From the NCBI GenBank assembly GCA_955652795.1, contig CATPBQ010000318.1, positions 1 to 8,299 on the forward strand: DNA of 8,299 bases, in the 5' to 3' direction. Under the pieces are notes generated by a model. The model did no database searches, was not told the origin of the DNA, and was given only the letters and a program-made list of their open reading frames with translations. Within the stretch, counting starts at the first letter, position 1, and each line of letters begins with the position of its first letter. Of this stretch, positions 1-6,322 are shown one piece after another. This DNA comes from an uncultured Steroidobacteraceae bacterium. Lineage in GTDB: Bacteria; Pseudomonadota; Gammaproteobacteria; Steroidobacterales; Steroidobacteraceae. A program made the translations under genes and the position numbers.

Positions 1-89
1 ATGCCGTTGACGAGGTAGATGGAAACCGGTACCCGCTCCTTGCGCAAGGCGTTCAAAAAGGGGTCTTGCAGGGACTGGCCTTTGGCCAT
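1..89 (-). CDS. hfq: RNA chaperone Hfq, N-terminal part (cut by window edge)
   Basis: Reading leftward from an ATG at 89-87, 29 complete codons give MAKGQSLQDPFLNALRKERV followed by PVSIYLVNG. This is nearly identical to the start of E. coli Hfq. Hfq is an Sm-like protein forming a hexameric ring that pairs small RNAs with mRNAs and affects mRNA stability. Visible functional positions include the proximal-face Q8 and D9, the rim patch R16-K17-E18-R19 (E. coli has R at 17) and the distal-face Y25 and G29. The rest of the Sm fold and the C-terminal tail lie off the left edge, so length and tail type cannot be judged. It follows miaA on the same strand after a 146-nt gap, as in the usual miaA-hfq-hflX order. 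The start is fixed by a strong AAGGAG 6 nt upstream. Confidence 0.96.
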   Translation of the reverse strand, partial: MAKGQSLQDPFLNALRKERVPVSIYLVNG

Positions 90-95
90 CGGGTT

Positions 96-101
96 CTCCT
101 T
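96..101 (-). promoter_or_regulatory. hfq: hfq ribosome binding site
   Basis: On the minus strand AAGGAG lies 6 nt before the hfq ATG. It is a near-consensus Shine-Dalgarno and the strongest in the window. It sits inside an A-rich stretch (93-107) that may also be a Hfq binding site; see findings. Confidence 0.85.
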
Positions 102-116
102 ATTTTTACAGCTTCG

Positions 117-145
117 AGTTATTCGGCAAGACAAACGGACCGCAA
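117..145 (-). promoter_or_regulatory. Possible hfq promoter (weak match)
   Basis: On the minus strand TTGCGG (145-140) and ATAACT (122-117) are separated by exactly 17 nt, which would start transcription near 110, about 20 nt before the hfq ATG. The -35 is fair and the -10 is poor. A dedicated hfq promoter near the end of miaA is plausible because E. coli hfq has its own promoters in that region. This particular placement is a guess. Confidence 0.22.
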
Positions 146-198
146 GTGAACTTCCATGTTCCGCGATCCGGCAAAACCGACGTGCCTCATCAGCGGCG

Positions 199-235
199 AG
201 GAACCGAGTTCAGTCATCTTAACATGCGGGTTCCT
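199..235 (-). repeat. Inverted repeat directly after miaA stop
   Basis: AGGAACC (199-205) and GGTTCCT (229-235) are perfect 7-nt inverted repeats around a 23-nt loop. They begin at the base next to the miaA TAA stop (238-236) on the minus strand. In miaA-hfq RNA this could fold as a 7-bp stem. There is no T-run after it, so it does not look like an intrinsic terminator. It could act as a processing or stability element between miaA and hfq, or be chance. Apart from this, the low-confidence promoter and the hfq leader, the 90-235 gap shows nothing. Confidence 0.35.
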
Positions 236-1225
236 TTAAAGCCCAAGCCGGGCCAACTCATGACATATGTCTCGATTCCACGACAGCTGACTGTCCGGAT
301 CGATCCATTCCCCGAGGGCTTCGCTCCGCATCCAGGTCAGCTGGCGCTTCGCCAGTTGGCGCGTTGCCGCAACGGCCCGCTGCACCCCCTCCTCCAGGGC
401 GCATTGCCCGTCGAGATGCGCCCACAGCTGGCGGTAGCCCACCGCGCGCATCGATGGATGACGAGCGGACAGATCGCCGCTGCGGCGCAACCCGATCACC
501 TCATCGAGAAAGCCCGCCGCCATCATGGCGTCAAAGCGCCGGGCGATACGCTCGTGCAGCACCGCTCGCTTCCTGGGGGCAAGCACCCAGTAGCGCAGTT
601 GCCAGCCGGCGAGCGGACTGACGGTCGCACGCTGCAGCTGTGAGATCGGCCGTCCGGTCGTGTAACAAACTTCGAGCGCACGCTGGATCCGTTGGCGGTC
701 AGCCGGCGCGATGCGCGCGGCCGCTTCCGGGTCCAGGCCGGCCAGCTCCGCGTGCAGCGCCGGCCATCCGTGCTTCGCGGCCCGCGCGTCCAGCTGCGCG
801 CGCAGCAGCGGGTCGGCCTGCGGCAGAGCCGCCAGCCCATGCAGGAGCGAGCGCAGGTAGAGCATGGTCCCCCCCACCAGGAGCGGCACCCGGCCGCGGG
901 CATGAATGTCGCGGATGCTCCCGAGGGCGTCGGCCACGAAGCGCCCCGCGGAATAGCTCTCGGTCGGCTCGCACAGGTCGATCAGGTGGTGGGGAACGCG
1001 CGCGCGCAACTCGCGCGCCGGTTTGGCTGTGCCAATGTCCAGACCCCGGTAGACCAGCGCCGAGTCCACGCTGACGATCTCCACCGGGGCGCTCTCGGCG
1101 AGCCCCAGGGCCCAGTCGGTCTTGCCGGCGCCCGTGGGCCCGGTGAGGATGAATACCGGCAGCTCGTGCGGCCCGCCAGCCGCACCGGGCGCGGGCGTAT
1201 CGGCCGCGCGCGCGCCGTGCGTCAT
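236..1225 (-). CDS. miaA: tRNA dimethylallyltransferase MiaA
   Basis: 329 aa, close to the usual 300-320. MiaA transfers the dimethylallyl group of DMAPP to N6 of A37 in tRNAs reading codons that start with U, the first step to ms2i6A. The order of motifs is complete: P-loop GPTGAGKT at residues 29-36, DSALVYRGLDIGTAKP at 54-69 with the expected catalytic Asp54, VGGTMLYLRSLLHGL at 117-131, DRQRIQRALEV at 176-186, SMRAVGYRQLW at about 258-268 and TRQLAKRQLTWMR at 288-300. The first ~20 residues are an Ala/Gly/Pro-rich extension ahead of the conserved core. The ATG is immediately next to the mutL TGA (TGAATG), so it is probably translated by coupling with mutL. Only a G-run 6 nt upstream could serve as a Shine-Dalgarno. 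hfq follows 146 nt downstream on the same strand. Confidence 0.97.
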   Translation of the reverse strand: MTHGARAADTPAPGAAGGPHELPVFILTGPTGAGKTDWALGLAESAPVEIVSVDSALVYRGLDIGTAKPARELRARVPHHLIDLCEPTESYSAGRFVADALGSIRDIHARGRVPLLVGGTMLYLRSLLHGLAALPQADPLLRAQLDARAAKHGWPALHAELAGLDPEAAARIAPADRQRIQRALEVCYTTGRPISQLQRATVSPLAGWQLRYWVLAPRKRAVLHERIARRFDAMMAAGFLDEVIGLRRSGDLSARHPSMRAVGYRQLWAHLDGQCALEEGVQRAVAATRQLAKRQLTWMRSEALGEWIDPDSQLSWNRDICHELARLGL

Positions 1226-2989
1226 TCAGCGCCCCCGCAGGAACAGCTGATCCAGCTGCTGCAGGGACAGACGCGTCCAGGTTGGTCGTCCGTGGTTGCA
1301 CTGGTTGGCGCGCTCGGTGGCCTCCATCTGCCGCAGCAGCGTGTCCATTTCCGGCAGTGCAAGGCGGCGGTGCGCGTGGATCGCGCTGCGGCAGGCGAGC
1401 GTGCCGAGGAACCTGTCGGCGGCGCCCTCGAGGTGATGCGTGTTGGCCTCCAGGGTGAGGTCCTGCACCAGCAGCGTGACGATGCGGGAGATTTCCCCCG
1501 GCTTGAGCGTCGCCGGCACGCGGCGCAGTGCCAATCTCGTGGACCCGAGCGCGTCGAGCTCGAAACCCGCCTGCTCCCACTCGCCGCGCCGCTCCAGGAG
1601 CGCCGTGAGCTCGTGCGCCTTGAGCTCGATGACCACGGGTTCCAGCAGGTGCTGCGAAGCGGGGGTGCCGCTGGCGCGCTCGGCCTTGAATTTCTCGTAC
1701 AGCACGCGCTCGTGCGCCGCATGCATGTCCACCAGCACGAGTCCCTCGCGATTCTGCGCGAGGATGTAGGCGCCGTGCAGTTGGGCGAGCGCCGTGCCGA
1801 GGGGATGTTCCTCGGCCCAGGACAGCAACGGGGGCAGCACCCCCTCGTCGCGCACCGAGGCCGCGATCGCCCACGGATCGCGCGAGGGCTCATAGAGCGG
1901 CAGGCTCGTCCCGCGCTCCGCGTGTGCCGCAGCGCCGTAGCCGGCGCCCAGCGCTGGTGCACCCCGGGCGGCAGAGGCGGCGGAGAGATCCGGCTTCGTG
2001 CCCGCCAGGGCGCGCTCCACGGCGCGAAAGGCAAAGTCATGAATCTGGCGGCTGTCACGGAAACGCACTTCGAGCTTGGCCGGATGCGCGTTCACGTCCA
2101 CGAGCTTCGGATCGAGCGTCAGGTAGAGCACATAGGCGGCGTGGCGGCCGTGATACAGCACGTCCCGATACGCAAGTCTGACGGCGTTCATCAGCAGCCG
2201 GTCACGCACGCTGCGGCCATTGACGAACCAGAACTGTTGGTCCGGCTGCGCACGCGAGCGCGTCGGCAGGCCTGCCCAACCCGACAGCATGACGGGCCCC
2301 GCCGCGTGCCTCACGGGGACCGCAGCGGCCGGAAAGTCCCTGCCGAGCACCTCCTCGAGGCGCGTGGCCTCGGCGCCCGCGCCGCTCACCGCCGGGGCAT
2401 CCAGCAGCACCCGCATGCCGTGGCGCAGGCGAAAGCTCACATCAAAGCGCGACAGCACCAGCCGCTCCACGAGCCTGGCGATGTGCGTCAGCTCGGTCGC
2501 ATCGCTGCGCACGAACTTGCGCCGCGCCGGCACGTTGAAGAACAGGTCACGCACCTCGATGGTGGTGCCCGGCGGGTGCGCCGCCGGGCGCACGGGCGTC
2601 AGCGCACCCCCGTCGAGGTCGAGTTGTGCAGCGTGCTCGGCGCCGGCGGCACGCGAGACGATCCGCAGCCGTGACACCGAGCCGATCGAGGGCAGCGCCT
2701 CACCCCGGAAGCCGAGCGTGGTGACCGCCTCCAGATCATCGAGACAGGCGATCTTGCTGGTCGCATGCCGCGCCAGTGCCATCGGCAGCTCGCCGGCCAC
2801 AATTCCGCAGCCGTCGTCGCGCACCCGCACCAGAGCGACGCCGCCACGCTCGATGTCGATCTCGATACGCGTCGCGCCGGCATCCAGCGCGTTTTCGGCG
2901 AGCTCCTTGACGACCGAGGCCGGCCGTTCGATCACCTCGCCGGCCGCGATCTGGTCGACGAGTTCGCCGGGAAGAATACGGATGGGCAT
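1226..2989 (-). CDS. mutL: DNA mismatch repair protein MutL (endonuclease type)
   Basis: 587 aa. MutL links MutS mismatch recognition to downstream excision. The N-terminal GHKL ATPase domain is intact: IAAGEVIERPASVVKEL at 14-30 with catalytic Glu29 and Mg-binding Asn33, DDGCGI at 58-63, LARHATSKI at 72-80 and GFRGEALPSIGSV at 93-105. After a variable linker (about 330-395), the C-terminal domain shows the metal-site motifs of nuclease-type MutL: DMHAAHERVLYE at 421-432 (the DQHAx2Ex4E family motif, with M for Q), ACR at 532-534 and CNHGRP at 564-569. It also has QHLLEP at 446-451, in the place of the beta-clamp binding motif of B. subtilis MutL. E. coli MutL lacks these nuclease motifs. The start is the canonical MPIRILPGEL; its Shine-Dalgarno is weak. 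It lies 45 nt after amiB and touches miaA. Confidence 0.97.
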   Translation of the reverse strand: MPIRILPGELVDQIAAGEVIERPASVVKELAENALDAGATRIEIDIERGGVALVRVRDDGCGIVAGELPMALARHATSKIACLDDLEAVTTLGFRGEALPSIGSVSRLRIVSRAAGAEHAAQLDLDGGALTPVRPAAHPPGTTIEVRDLFFNVPARRKFVRSDATELTHIARLVERLVLSRFDVSFRLRHGMRVLLDAPAVSGAGAEATRLEEVLGRDFPAAAVPVRHAAGPVMLSGWAGLPTRSRAQPDQQFWFVNGRSVRDRLLMNAVRLAYRDVLYHGRHAAYVLYLTLDPKLVDVNAHPAKLEVRFRDSRQIHDFAFRAVERALAGTKPDLSAASAARGAPALGAGYGAAAHAERGTSLPLYEPSRDPWAIAASVRDEGVLPPLLSWAEEHPLGTALAQLHGAYILAQNREGLVLVDMHAAHERVLYEKFKAERASGTPASQHLLEPVVIELKAHELTALLERRGEWEQAGFELDALGSTRLALRRVPATLKPGEISRIVTLLVQDLTLEANTHHLEGAADRFLGTLACRSAIHAHRRLALPEMDTLLRQMEATERANQCNHGRPTWTRLSLQQLDQLFLRGR

Positions 2990-3034
2990 GCAGCCCGCAG
3001 TTTACAGGCGATCAGCTCACGGCGACGGGGTCGA

Positions 3035-4249
3035 TCAGGGCGTGGCGGCGGCGGGCGAGGCGCCCGCTGCGCTGGCGAGAGTGCGGCGCACCTGCTTGAA
3101 ACGCGTGCCGTCGGGCGGATTCTGCATGAAGTAGCTGCGCACGCCGCCGGCGATCGCGTCCGCAAGCCGCGCCTGCTCCCTGGCGCTGCGCAGGCGACGC
3201 TCCTCGGCGGGATTGGAAATGTAGGCGGTCTCGACGAGCATCGAGGGAATGTCGCGAGACTTCAGCACCACGAAGCCGGCGCGCTGCACCTGGGCCTTGC
3301 GCATTTCACCGACGCCCTCGAGCGCGTTCACCACCCGCTCCGCGGCGCCGGCACTGACGCCGATAATTCCGCTCTGCGCGGCATCGATGAGCACCGGTTC
3401 GAGCACGCCCTGGTCGTCGCGGCGCGCGCCGGCGACGAGGTCGGCGGCGTTTTCGCGCTCCGCGAGCCAGCGGGCCGCCTCGCTGGAAGCGCCGTGCACC
3501 GACAGCACGTACACCGAGGCGCCGGAGACGCTGCGGTCGCGGATCGAGTCAGCATGCACGGAAATGAACATGTCGGCCCGCGCGAGGTGCGCGCGTCCGA
3601 TACGGTCGCGCAGCTCGAGAAACTCGTCCCGGTCGCGCGTCAGGACGGCGTGCATTCCCGGTTCGGCGTTGATGCGTTCGGCGAGCGCGCGCGCGATCGC
3701 GAGCGTCACGTCTTTCTCGCGCGTGCCACCGTGTCCGATGGCTCCCGGATCCACACCGCCGTGTCCGGCGTCCACCGCGATGATGACGTTGCGGTCGCCA
3801 TCCCCGGGCGCGTGCACCGCGCGCACCGTCTTCGGAGCGAGCTGTGCCGGCGCCTGCGCCGGCTCGCCCAGGATCAGCACGAGATGGCGGCCCTCCTCGC
3901 CCGGGGCCCATGCGCTGTGCGCGGCGAGTGCGGATTTCAGCTGCACCACGACCCGCAGCGTCCCCTCCGGCTGGCTGCCGAAGCGCACGTCCGTGACCAC
4001 CCCGGAAGCTGCCGGCGCGCGCACCTCGCTCGCCAGGTGCGTTTGCGAGAGATCAATGACCACCCGATCGGGGTGCTCGAGCGTGAAGAGTTTGGGCGTC
4101 CCGCCCTCGGTCAGATCGAGGGTGACCTGCGCCGAATCCGCGCTCGTGGACAGGTGAATGCCGCGCAATTCCGCCGCTCCGCTTGCGGAAATAGCGCCCA
4201 AGCCGAGCAGACCGGCAGCGAATCCTTCGCAAAAAGTCTTTCTAATCAT
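3035..4249 (-). CDS. amiB: N-acetylmuramoyl-L-alanine amidase AmiB/AmiC type
   Basis: 404 aa periplasmic zinc amidase that cuts the peptide stem from N-acetylmuramic acid and helps daughter cells separate. Residues 1-26 look like a Sec signal peptide: basic start MIRK, hydrophobic 10-20, small residues SASGAA at the likely cut, no twin arginine. An AMIN domain (about 27-130) is followed by a linker and an Amidase_3 domain (155-375). The expected zinc ligands are His163 (DAGHGG), Glu178 (REKD) and His232 (SVHAD), and the catalytic Glu340 sits in LVETAYISNP. The stretch at about 252-315 fits the regulatory insertion that in AmiB/AmiC keeps the site closed until an EnvC- or NlpD-like activator binds. 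E. coli AmiB has no C-terminal LysM as short as this tail would allow; none is seen here, only ~30 residues rich in Ala and Pro. The ATG is the only start before in-frame upstream stops. By gene order amiB is the best symbol. Confidence 0.93.
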   Translation of the reverse strand: MIRKTFCEGFAAGLLGLGAISASGAAELRGIHLSTSADSAQVTLDLTEGGTPKLFTLEHPDRVVIDLSQTHLASEVRAPAASGVVTDVRFGSQPEGTLRVVVQLKSALAAHSAWAPGEEGRHLVLILGEPAQAPAQLAPKTVRAVHAPGDGDRNVIIAVDAGHGGVDPGAIGHGGTREKDVTLAIARALAERINAEPGMHAVLTRDRDEFLELRDRIGRAHLARADMFISVHADSIRDRSVSGASVYVLSVHGASSEAARWLAERENAADLVAGARRDDQGVLEPVLIDAAQSGIIGVSAGAAERVVNALEGVGEMRKAQVQRAGFVVLKSRDIPSMLVETAYISNPAEERRLRSAREQARLADAIAGGVRSYFMQNPPDGTRFKQVRRTLASAAGASPAAATP

Positions 4250-4256
4250 TGGGTTC

Positions 4257-4270
4257 GCAGCGCTAGCTGC
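4257..4270 (-). promoter_or_regulatory. Small hairpin in amiB leader
   Basis: On the minus strand GCAGC-TAGC-GCTGC is a perfect 5-bp stem with a 4-nt loop. It ends 7 nt before the amiB ATG, in the place where a Shine-Dalgarno would normally be; none is visible. It may influence amiB translation, or be chance, since stems this short are common in GC-rich DNA. Confidence 0.35.
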
Positions 4271-4275
4271 CGGAT

Positions 4276-4304
4276 AATCTACGGCCTTGGCGTGTCCTTT
4301 TCAA
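4276..4304 (-). promoter_or_regulatory. Sigma70-like promoter ahead of amiB
   Basis: In the 71-nt gap between tsaE and amiB, the minus strand carries TTGAAA (4304-4299, 5 of 6 to TTGACA), a 17-nt spacer and TAGATT (4281-4276, 4 of 6 to TATAAT). The start of transcription would fall near 4269, about 20 nt before the amiB ATG. Position, spacing and the locally lower GC all agree. It would allow amiB-mutL-miaA to be expressed apart from nnr-tsaE. Confidence 0.5.
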
Positions 4305-4320
4305 CTGCCGCGTGCTTACT

Positions 4321-4803
4321 TCAGCCGCCGCCGTGCGGCTGCCCCTGAAGCCGGGCGAGCCAGGACTCCCCGAGCGTCGAGCGCGCATCCACCTCGATGT
4401 CATGGCCCGCCGCGCCGGCCGCAAACGCCAGGGTCAGATCCGCCGGCGGCAGACGTGTCCCGCCGCGCTCGGGCCATTCGACCAGCCAGACGTGACCGTT
4501 GCGCGCCCAATCGCGCAGGCCGAGCGACTCGAGCTCCTCGGCGTCGCGTACGCGGTAAAGATCGACGTGCGCGACGGTGAGTGCACCCACCGGGTACAGC
4601 TCGAGCAGCGTGTAGGTCGGGCTGGGCACCGCACCCGCCACACCCAGCGCGCGCAGGAAGCCGCGCGCGAAGGTCGTCTTGCCCGCACCGAGCTCACCGC
4701 TCAGATACAGGACTGCGAGTGCCGCATCCGCGGCCGGGCGCGCACGGGCCAGCCGCCAGCCGAGGTCCTCCGTGTCCTGGGCGGTGCGGGCGTGCGTGCG
4801 CAT
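4321..4803 (-). CDS. tsaE: tRNA t6A37 biosynthesis ATPase TsaE
   Basis: 160 aa, the usual size. TsaE is a small P-loop ATPase that works with TsaB and TsaD to transfer the threonylcarbamoyl group to A37 of tRNAs reading ANN codons; it is essential in many bacteria. Visible motifs are the P-loop GELGAGKT at 36-43, PSPTYTLLELY at 60-70 (switch-like loop with Thr), HVDLYR at 79-84 with the Walker B Asp81, and LVEWPER at 107-113 with the conserved Glu and Trp. The protein ends in a Gly-rich tail. It follows nnr by 8 nt on the same strand, with a Shine-Dalgarno overlapping the nnr stop, so the two are probably translationally coupled. The nnr-tsaE-amiB order is the same as in E. coli (yjeF-yjeE-amiB). 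Confidence 0.96.
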   Translation of the reverse strand: MRTHARTAQDTEDLGWRLARARPAADAALAVLYLSGELGAGKTTFARGFLRALGVAGAVPSPTYTLLELYPVGALTVAHVDLYRVRDAEELESLGLRDWARNGHVWLVEWPERGGTRLPPADLTLAFAAGAAGHDIEVDARSTLGESWLARLQGQPHGGG

Positions 4804-4806
4804 CGG

Positions 4807-4812
4807 CCACCT
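4807..4812 (-). promoter_or_regulatory. tsaE: tsaE ribosome binding site overlapping nnr stop
   Basis: The minus-strand sequence TGAGGTGGCCGATG runs from the nnr stop into the tsaE start. AGGTGG shares its first base with the last base of the nnr TGA and leaves 3 nt before the ATG (6 nt from the AGG core). Ribosomes ending nnr would release at the tsaE initiation site. Confidence 0.65.
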
Positions 4813-6290
4813 CAGAGGTTGACGCAGTTATGCAGCTCGCGCGCCAGATCGCTCGCCAGCAACCCGCGCTCGCCGCTGCGGGCCGCGGCGTCGCCTGCCA
4901 TGGCGTGCACCAGCACCCCGACACGCGCCGCCGTCCAGTTGTCGTGGCACTGGGCGAGGATGCCGGCGATCGCCCCGGTGAGCACATCGCCGGTGCCCGC
5001 GGTAGCCATGCCGGGATTGCCCCGCTCGCACACGCCGGGCGTGCGGCCGAGGGATCCGACCAGTGTGCCCGCGCCTTTCAGCACGATGGTGCCGTGGAAG
5101 CGATCGAGCAACCGATCGAGCGCCGCCAGGCGATCGCGCTGAATCTCCTGCGCACTCACGCCCAGCAGACGACCCGCCTCCCCCGGGTGCGGGGTCAGGA
5201 TCCAGTCCTCGCGCGCCGGCGCGCCGCTCTCGGCGAGCAGGTTGAGCGCATCGGCGTCGATCACCAGCGGCTTGCCGCTGGCGAGCACGGTGTTCAACGC
5301 GCTGCGCGCCCACGGCGAGCGCCCGAGCCCCGGTCCCACCGCGATGACCTCCGCGCGGCCGAGCGCCTCGGCGAGCACCGCATCCCCGCTCAGGGCCACA
5401 CAGATCAGTTCGGGCCGTCCGGCCGCGATCGGCGCGACGTTCTCGGGCGCCACCGCTACGGTCGTCAGCCCCGCGCCCACTCGCAGACACGCCTCACCCG
5501 CCAGACGGGCAGCTCCCGGCATGCCGCTGCCGCTGCCGACAATCAGCACACGCCCGAAGTTGCCCTTGTTCGCCGAGCGCGCTCTGCGGGGCAGCGCCTC
5601 GTGGATTTCCGCCTCGATAATGCGCGTCAGGCGTGGCGCGAGGTGCGCCCCGGGTGCGGGTGCAAGCTCCAGATCATCGAAAAACACCGTGCCGGCGAAC
5701 TCCGGACCCTCGCCCACCAGAAGCCCGGTCTTCAGACCCACGAACGTCACGGTCGCATCGGCGCGAACCGCCTCCCCGAGCGCCACCCCGGCATCGCCGT
5801 CGAGCCCCGAGGGCACATCGAGCGCAAACACCGGCCGGCCACTTGAGTTGATGGCGCGAATCACTTGCGCGAGTTCCGCGTGCACGCCCCCCTTGAGCCC
5901 CGTACCCAGCAAGGCATCCACGATGACTTCGCCTGCGGCGAGCCGCTCCGGCGCAAAGGCATGCGCGGCACCGCCGCTGGCCCTGAAGTCCTCGTACGCC
6001 TGGCGCGCGTCGCCGCGCAATTGCTCCGGGGGGCTGGCGCTGAGCACGGTCACCGTCAGTCCGGCGGCGTGCGCAAAGCGCGCCAGCACGTAACCGTCGC
6101 CGGCGTTGTTGCCGCGGCCGCAGACGATGACGATGCGGTGCGCCATCGGCCAGCGCGTGCGCAGATAGCGCAATGCCGCTTCGCCGGCGCGTTTCATGAG
6201 CGTGTAGCCCGCGATCCCGAGCTCATTGATCGCGTGGGCATCGAGGGCACGCACCTGCGCGGTGGAATACAAAGCGTTCGGCAACGCCAT
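4812..6290 (-). CDS. nnr: Bifunctional NAD(P)HX epimerase / ADP-dependent dehydratase Nnr
   Basis: 492 aa fusion of the two NAD(P)H-hydrate repair enzymes. The N-terminal epimerase (YjeF_N/NnrE, about 1-215) interconverts R- and S-NAD(P)HX; it shows GRGNNAGDGYV at 58-68, DALLGTGLKG at 125-134 and ALDVPSGLDGDAG at 156-168. The C-terminal dehydratase (carbohydrate-kinase-like NnrD, about 225-492) restores NAD(P)H from S-NAD(P)HX using ADP. It shows NKGNFGRVLIVGSGSGMPGA at 241-260, VGPGLG at 318-323, DADALNLL at 345-352, LTPHPGEAGRLL at 365-376, VLKGAGTLV at 403-411 and GNPGMATAGTGDVLTGAIAG at 424-443. The length matches E. coli YjeF (about 515). No Shine-Dalgarno precedes the ATG; instead TATAAT lies 6 nt upstream, suggesting a leaderless message. 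It is the first gene of the leftward operon and is divergent from queG. Confidence 0.97.
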   Translation of the reverse strand: MALPNALYSTAQVRALDAHAINELGIAGYTLMKRAGEAALRYLRTRWPMAHRIVIVCGRGNNAGDGYVLARFAHAAGLTVTVLSASPPEQLRGDARQAYEDFRASGGAAHAFAPERLAAGEVIVDALLGTGLKGGVHAELAQVIRAINSSGRPVFALDVPSGLDGDAGVALGEAVRADATVTFVGLKTGLLVGEGPEFAGTVFFDDLELAPAPGAHLAPRLTRIIEAEIHEALPRRARSANKGNFGRVLIVGSGSGMPGAARLAGEACLRVGAGLTTVAVAPENVAPIAAGRPELICVALSGDAVLAEALGRAEVIAVGPGLGRSPWARSALNTVLASGKPLVIDADALNLLAESGAPAREDWILTPHPGEAGRLLGVSAQEIQRDRLAALDRLLDRFHGTIVLKGAGTLVGSLGRTPGVCERGNPGMATAGTGDVLTGAIAGILAQCHDNWTAARVGVLVHAMAGDAAARSGERGLLASDLARELHNCVNL

Positions 6291-6296
6291 GAGGTC

Positions 6297-6302
6297 ATTA
6301 TA
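6297..6302 (-). promoter_or_regulatory. nnr -10 element (likely leaderless start)
   Basis: The minus strand reads TATAAT, a perfect -10 consensus, then GACCTC and the nnr ATG. With the usual 6-nt distance, the A of the ATG at 6290 would be the transcription start. No good -35 is found 16-18 nt upstream and there is no extended -10 TG, so strength is uncertain. Confidence 0.55.
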
Positions 6303-6304
6303 CT
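6299..6304 (+). promoter_or_regulatory. queG -10 element
   Basis: The plus strand reads TATACT (5 of 6 to TATAAT), overlapping the divergent nnr -10 by 4 bp. Transcription would start near 6311, leaving a leader of about 12 nt that still contains GGTGG. No convincing -35 lies upstream, inside the nnr start region. Confidence 0.42.
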
Positions 6305-6309
6305 GACCT

Positions 6310-6315
6310 GGGTGG
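6310..6315 (+). promoter_or_regulatory. queG: queG ribosome binding site
   Basis: GGGTGG lies 7 nt before the queG ATG at 6323 and is an acceptable Shine-Dalgarno. It supports that start, which is also the first ATG ahead of the conserved N-terminal region. Confidence 0.55.
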
Positions 6316-6322
6316 TAGCGCC

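Larger units (their letters stand above)
6292..6309. promoter_or_regulatory. 18-bp near-palindrome in the nnr/queG gap
   Basis: AGGTCATTATACTGACCT has 8 of its 9 base pairs symmetric (only T6298/C6303 breaks it). Half-sites AGGTCA and TGACCT lie 6 nt apart. It fills the centre of the 32-bp divergent gap and covers the -10 elements of both genes. It could be an operator for a dimeric regulator, or simply a symmetric bidirectional promoter. I do not recognise it as the site of a known regulator. Confidence 0.6.

Noticed and set aside
19..643. Short plus-strand frames (67 and 165 codons) over hfq, the gap and miaA
   Set aside because: They overlap hfq and miaA in antisense, have no ribosome binding site that stands out, and encode no recognisable sequence.
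1239..1268. Repeated CAGCTG-like words at the mutL end, suggesting a hairpin
   Set aside because: They encode the conserved C-terminal Gln/Leu-rich residues of MutL, and the pairing is imperfect.
699..1874. A 391-codon minus-strand frame overlapping miaA and mutL
   Set aside because: It is out of frame with both real genes, very rich in Arg, Ala and Gly, and has no conserved motif.
692..2674. A 660-codon open frame on the plus strand across miaA and mutL
   Set aside because: It lies antisense to two clearly conserved genes, crosses their junction, has no recognisable motif and is rich in Arg, Gln, His and Ala, as expected for a shadow frame in GC-rich DNA.
2765..4348. A 527-codon open frame on the plus strand opposite amiB and the end of mutL
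   Set aside because: It is antisense to well-supported genes, has the same shadow composition, and no conserved domain is visible.
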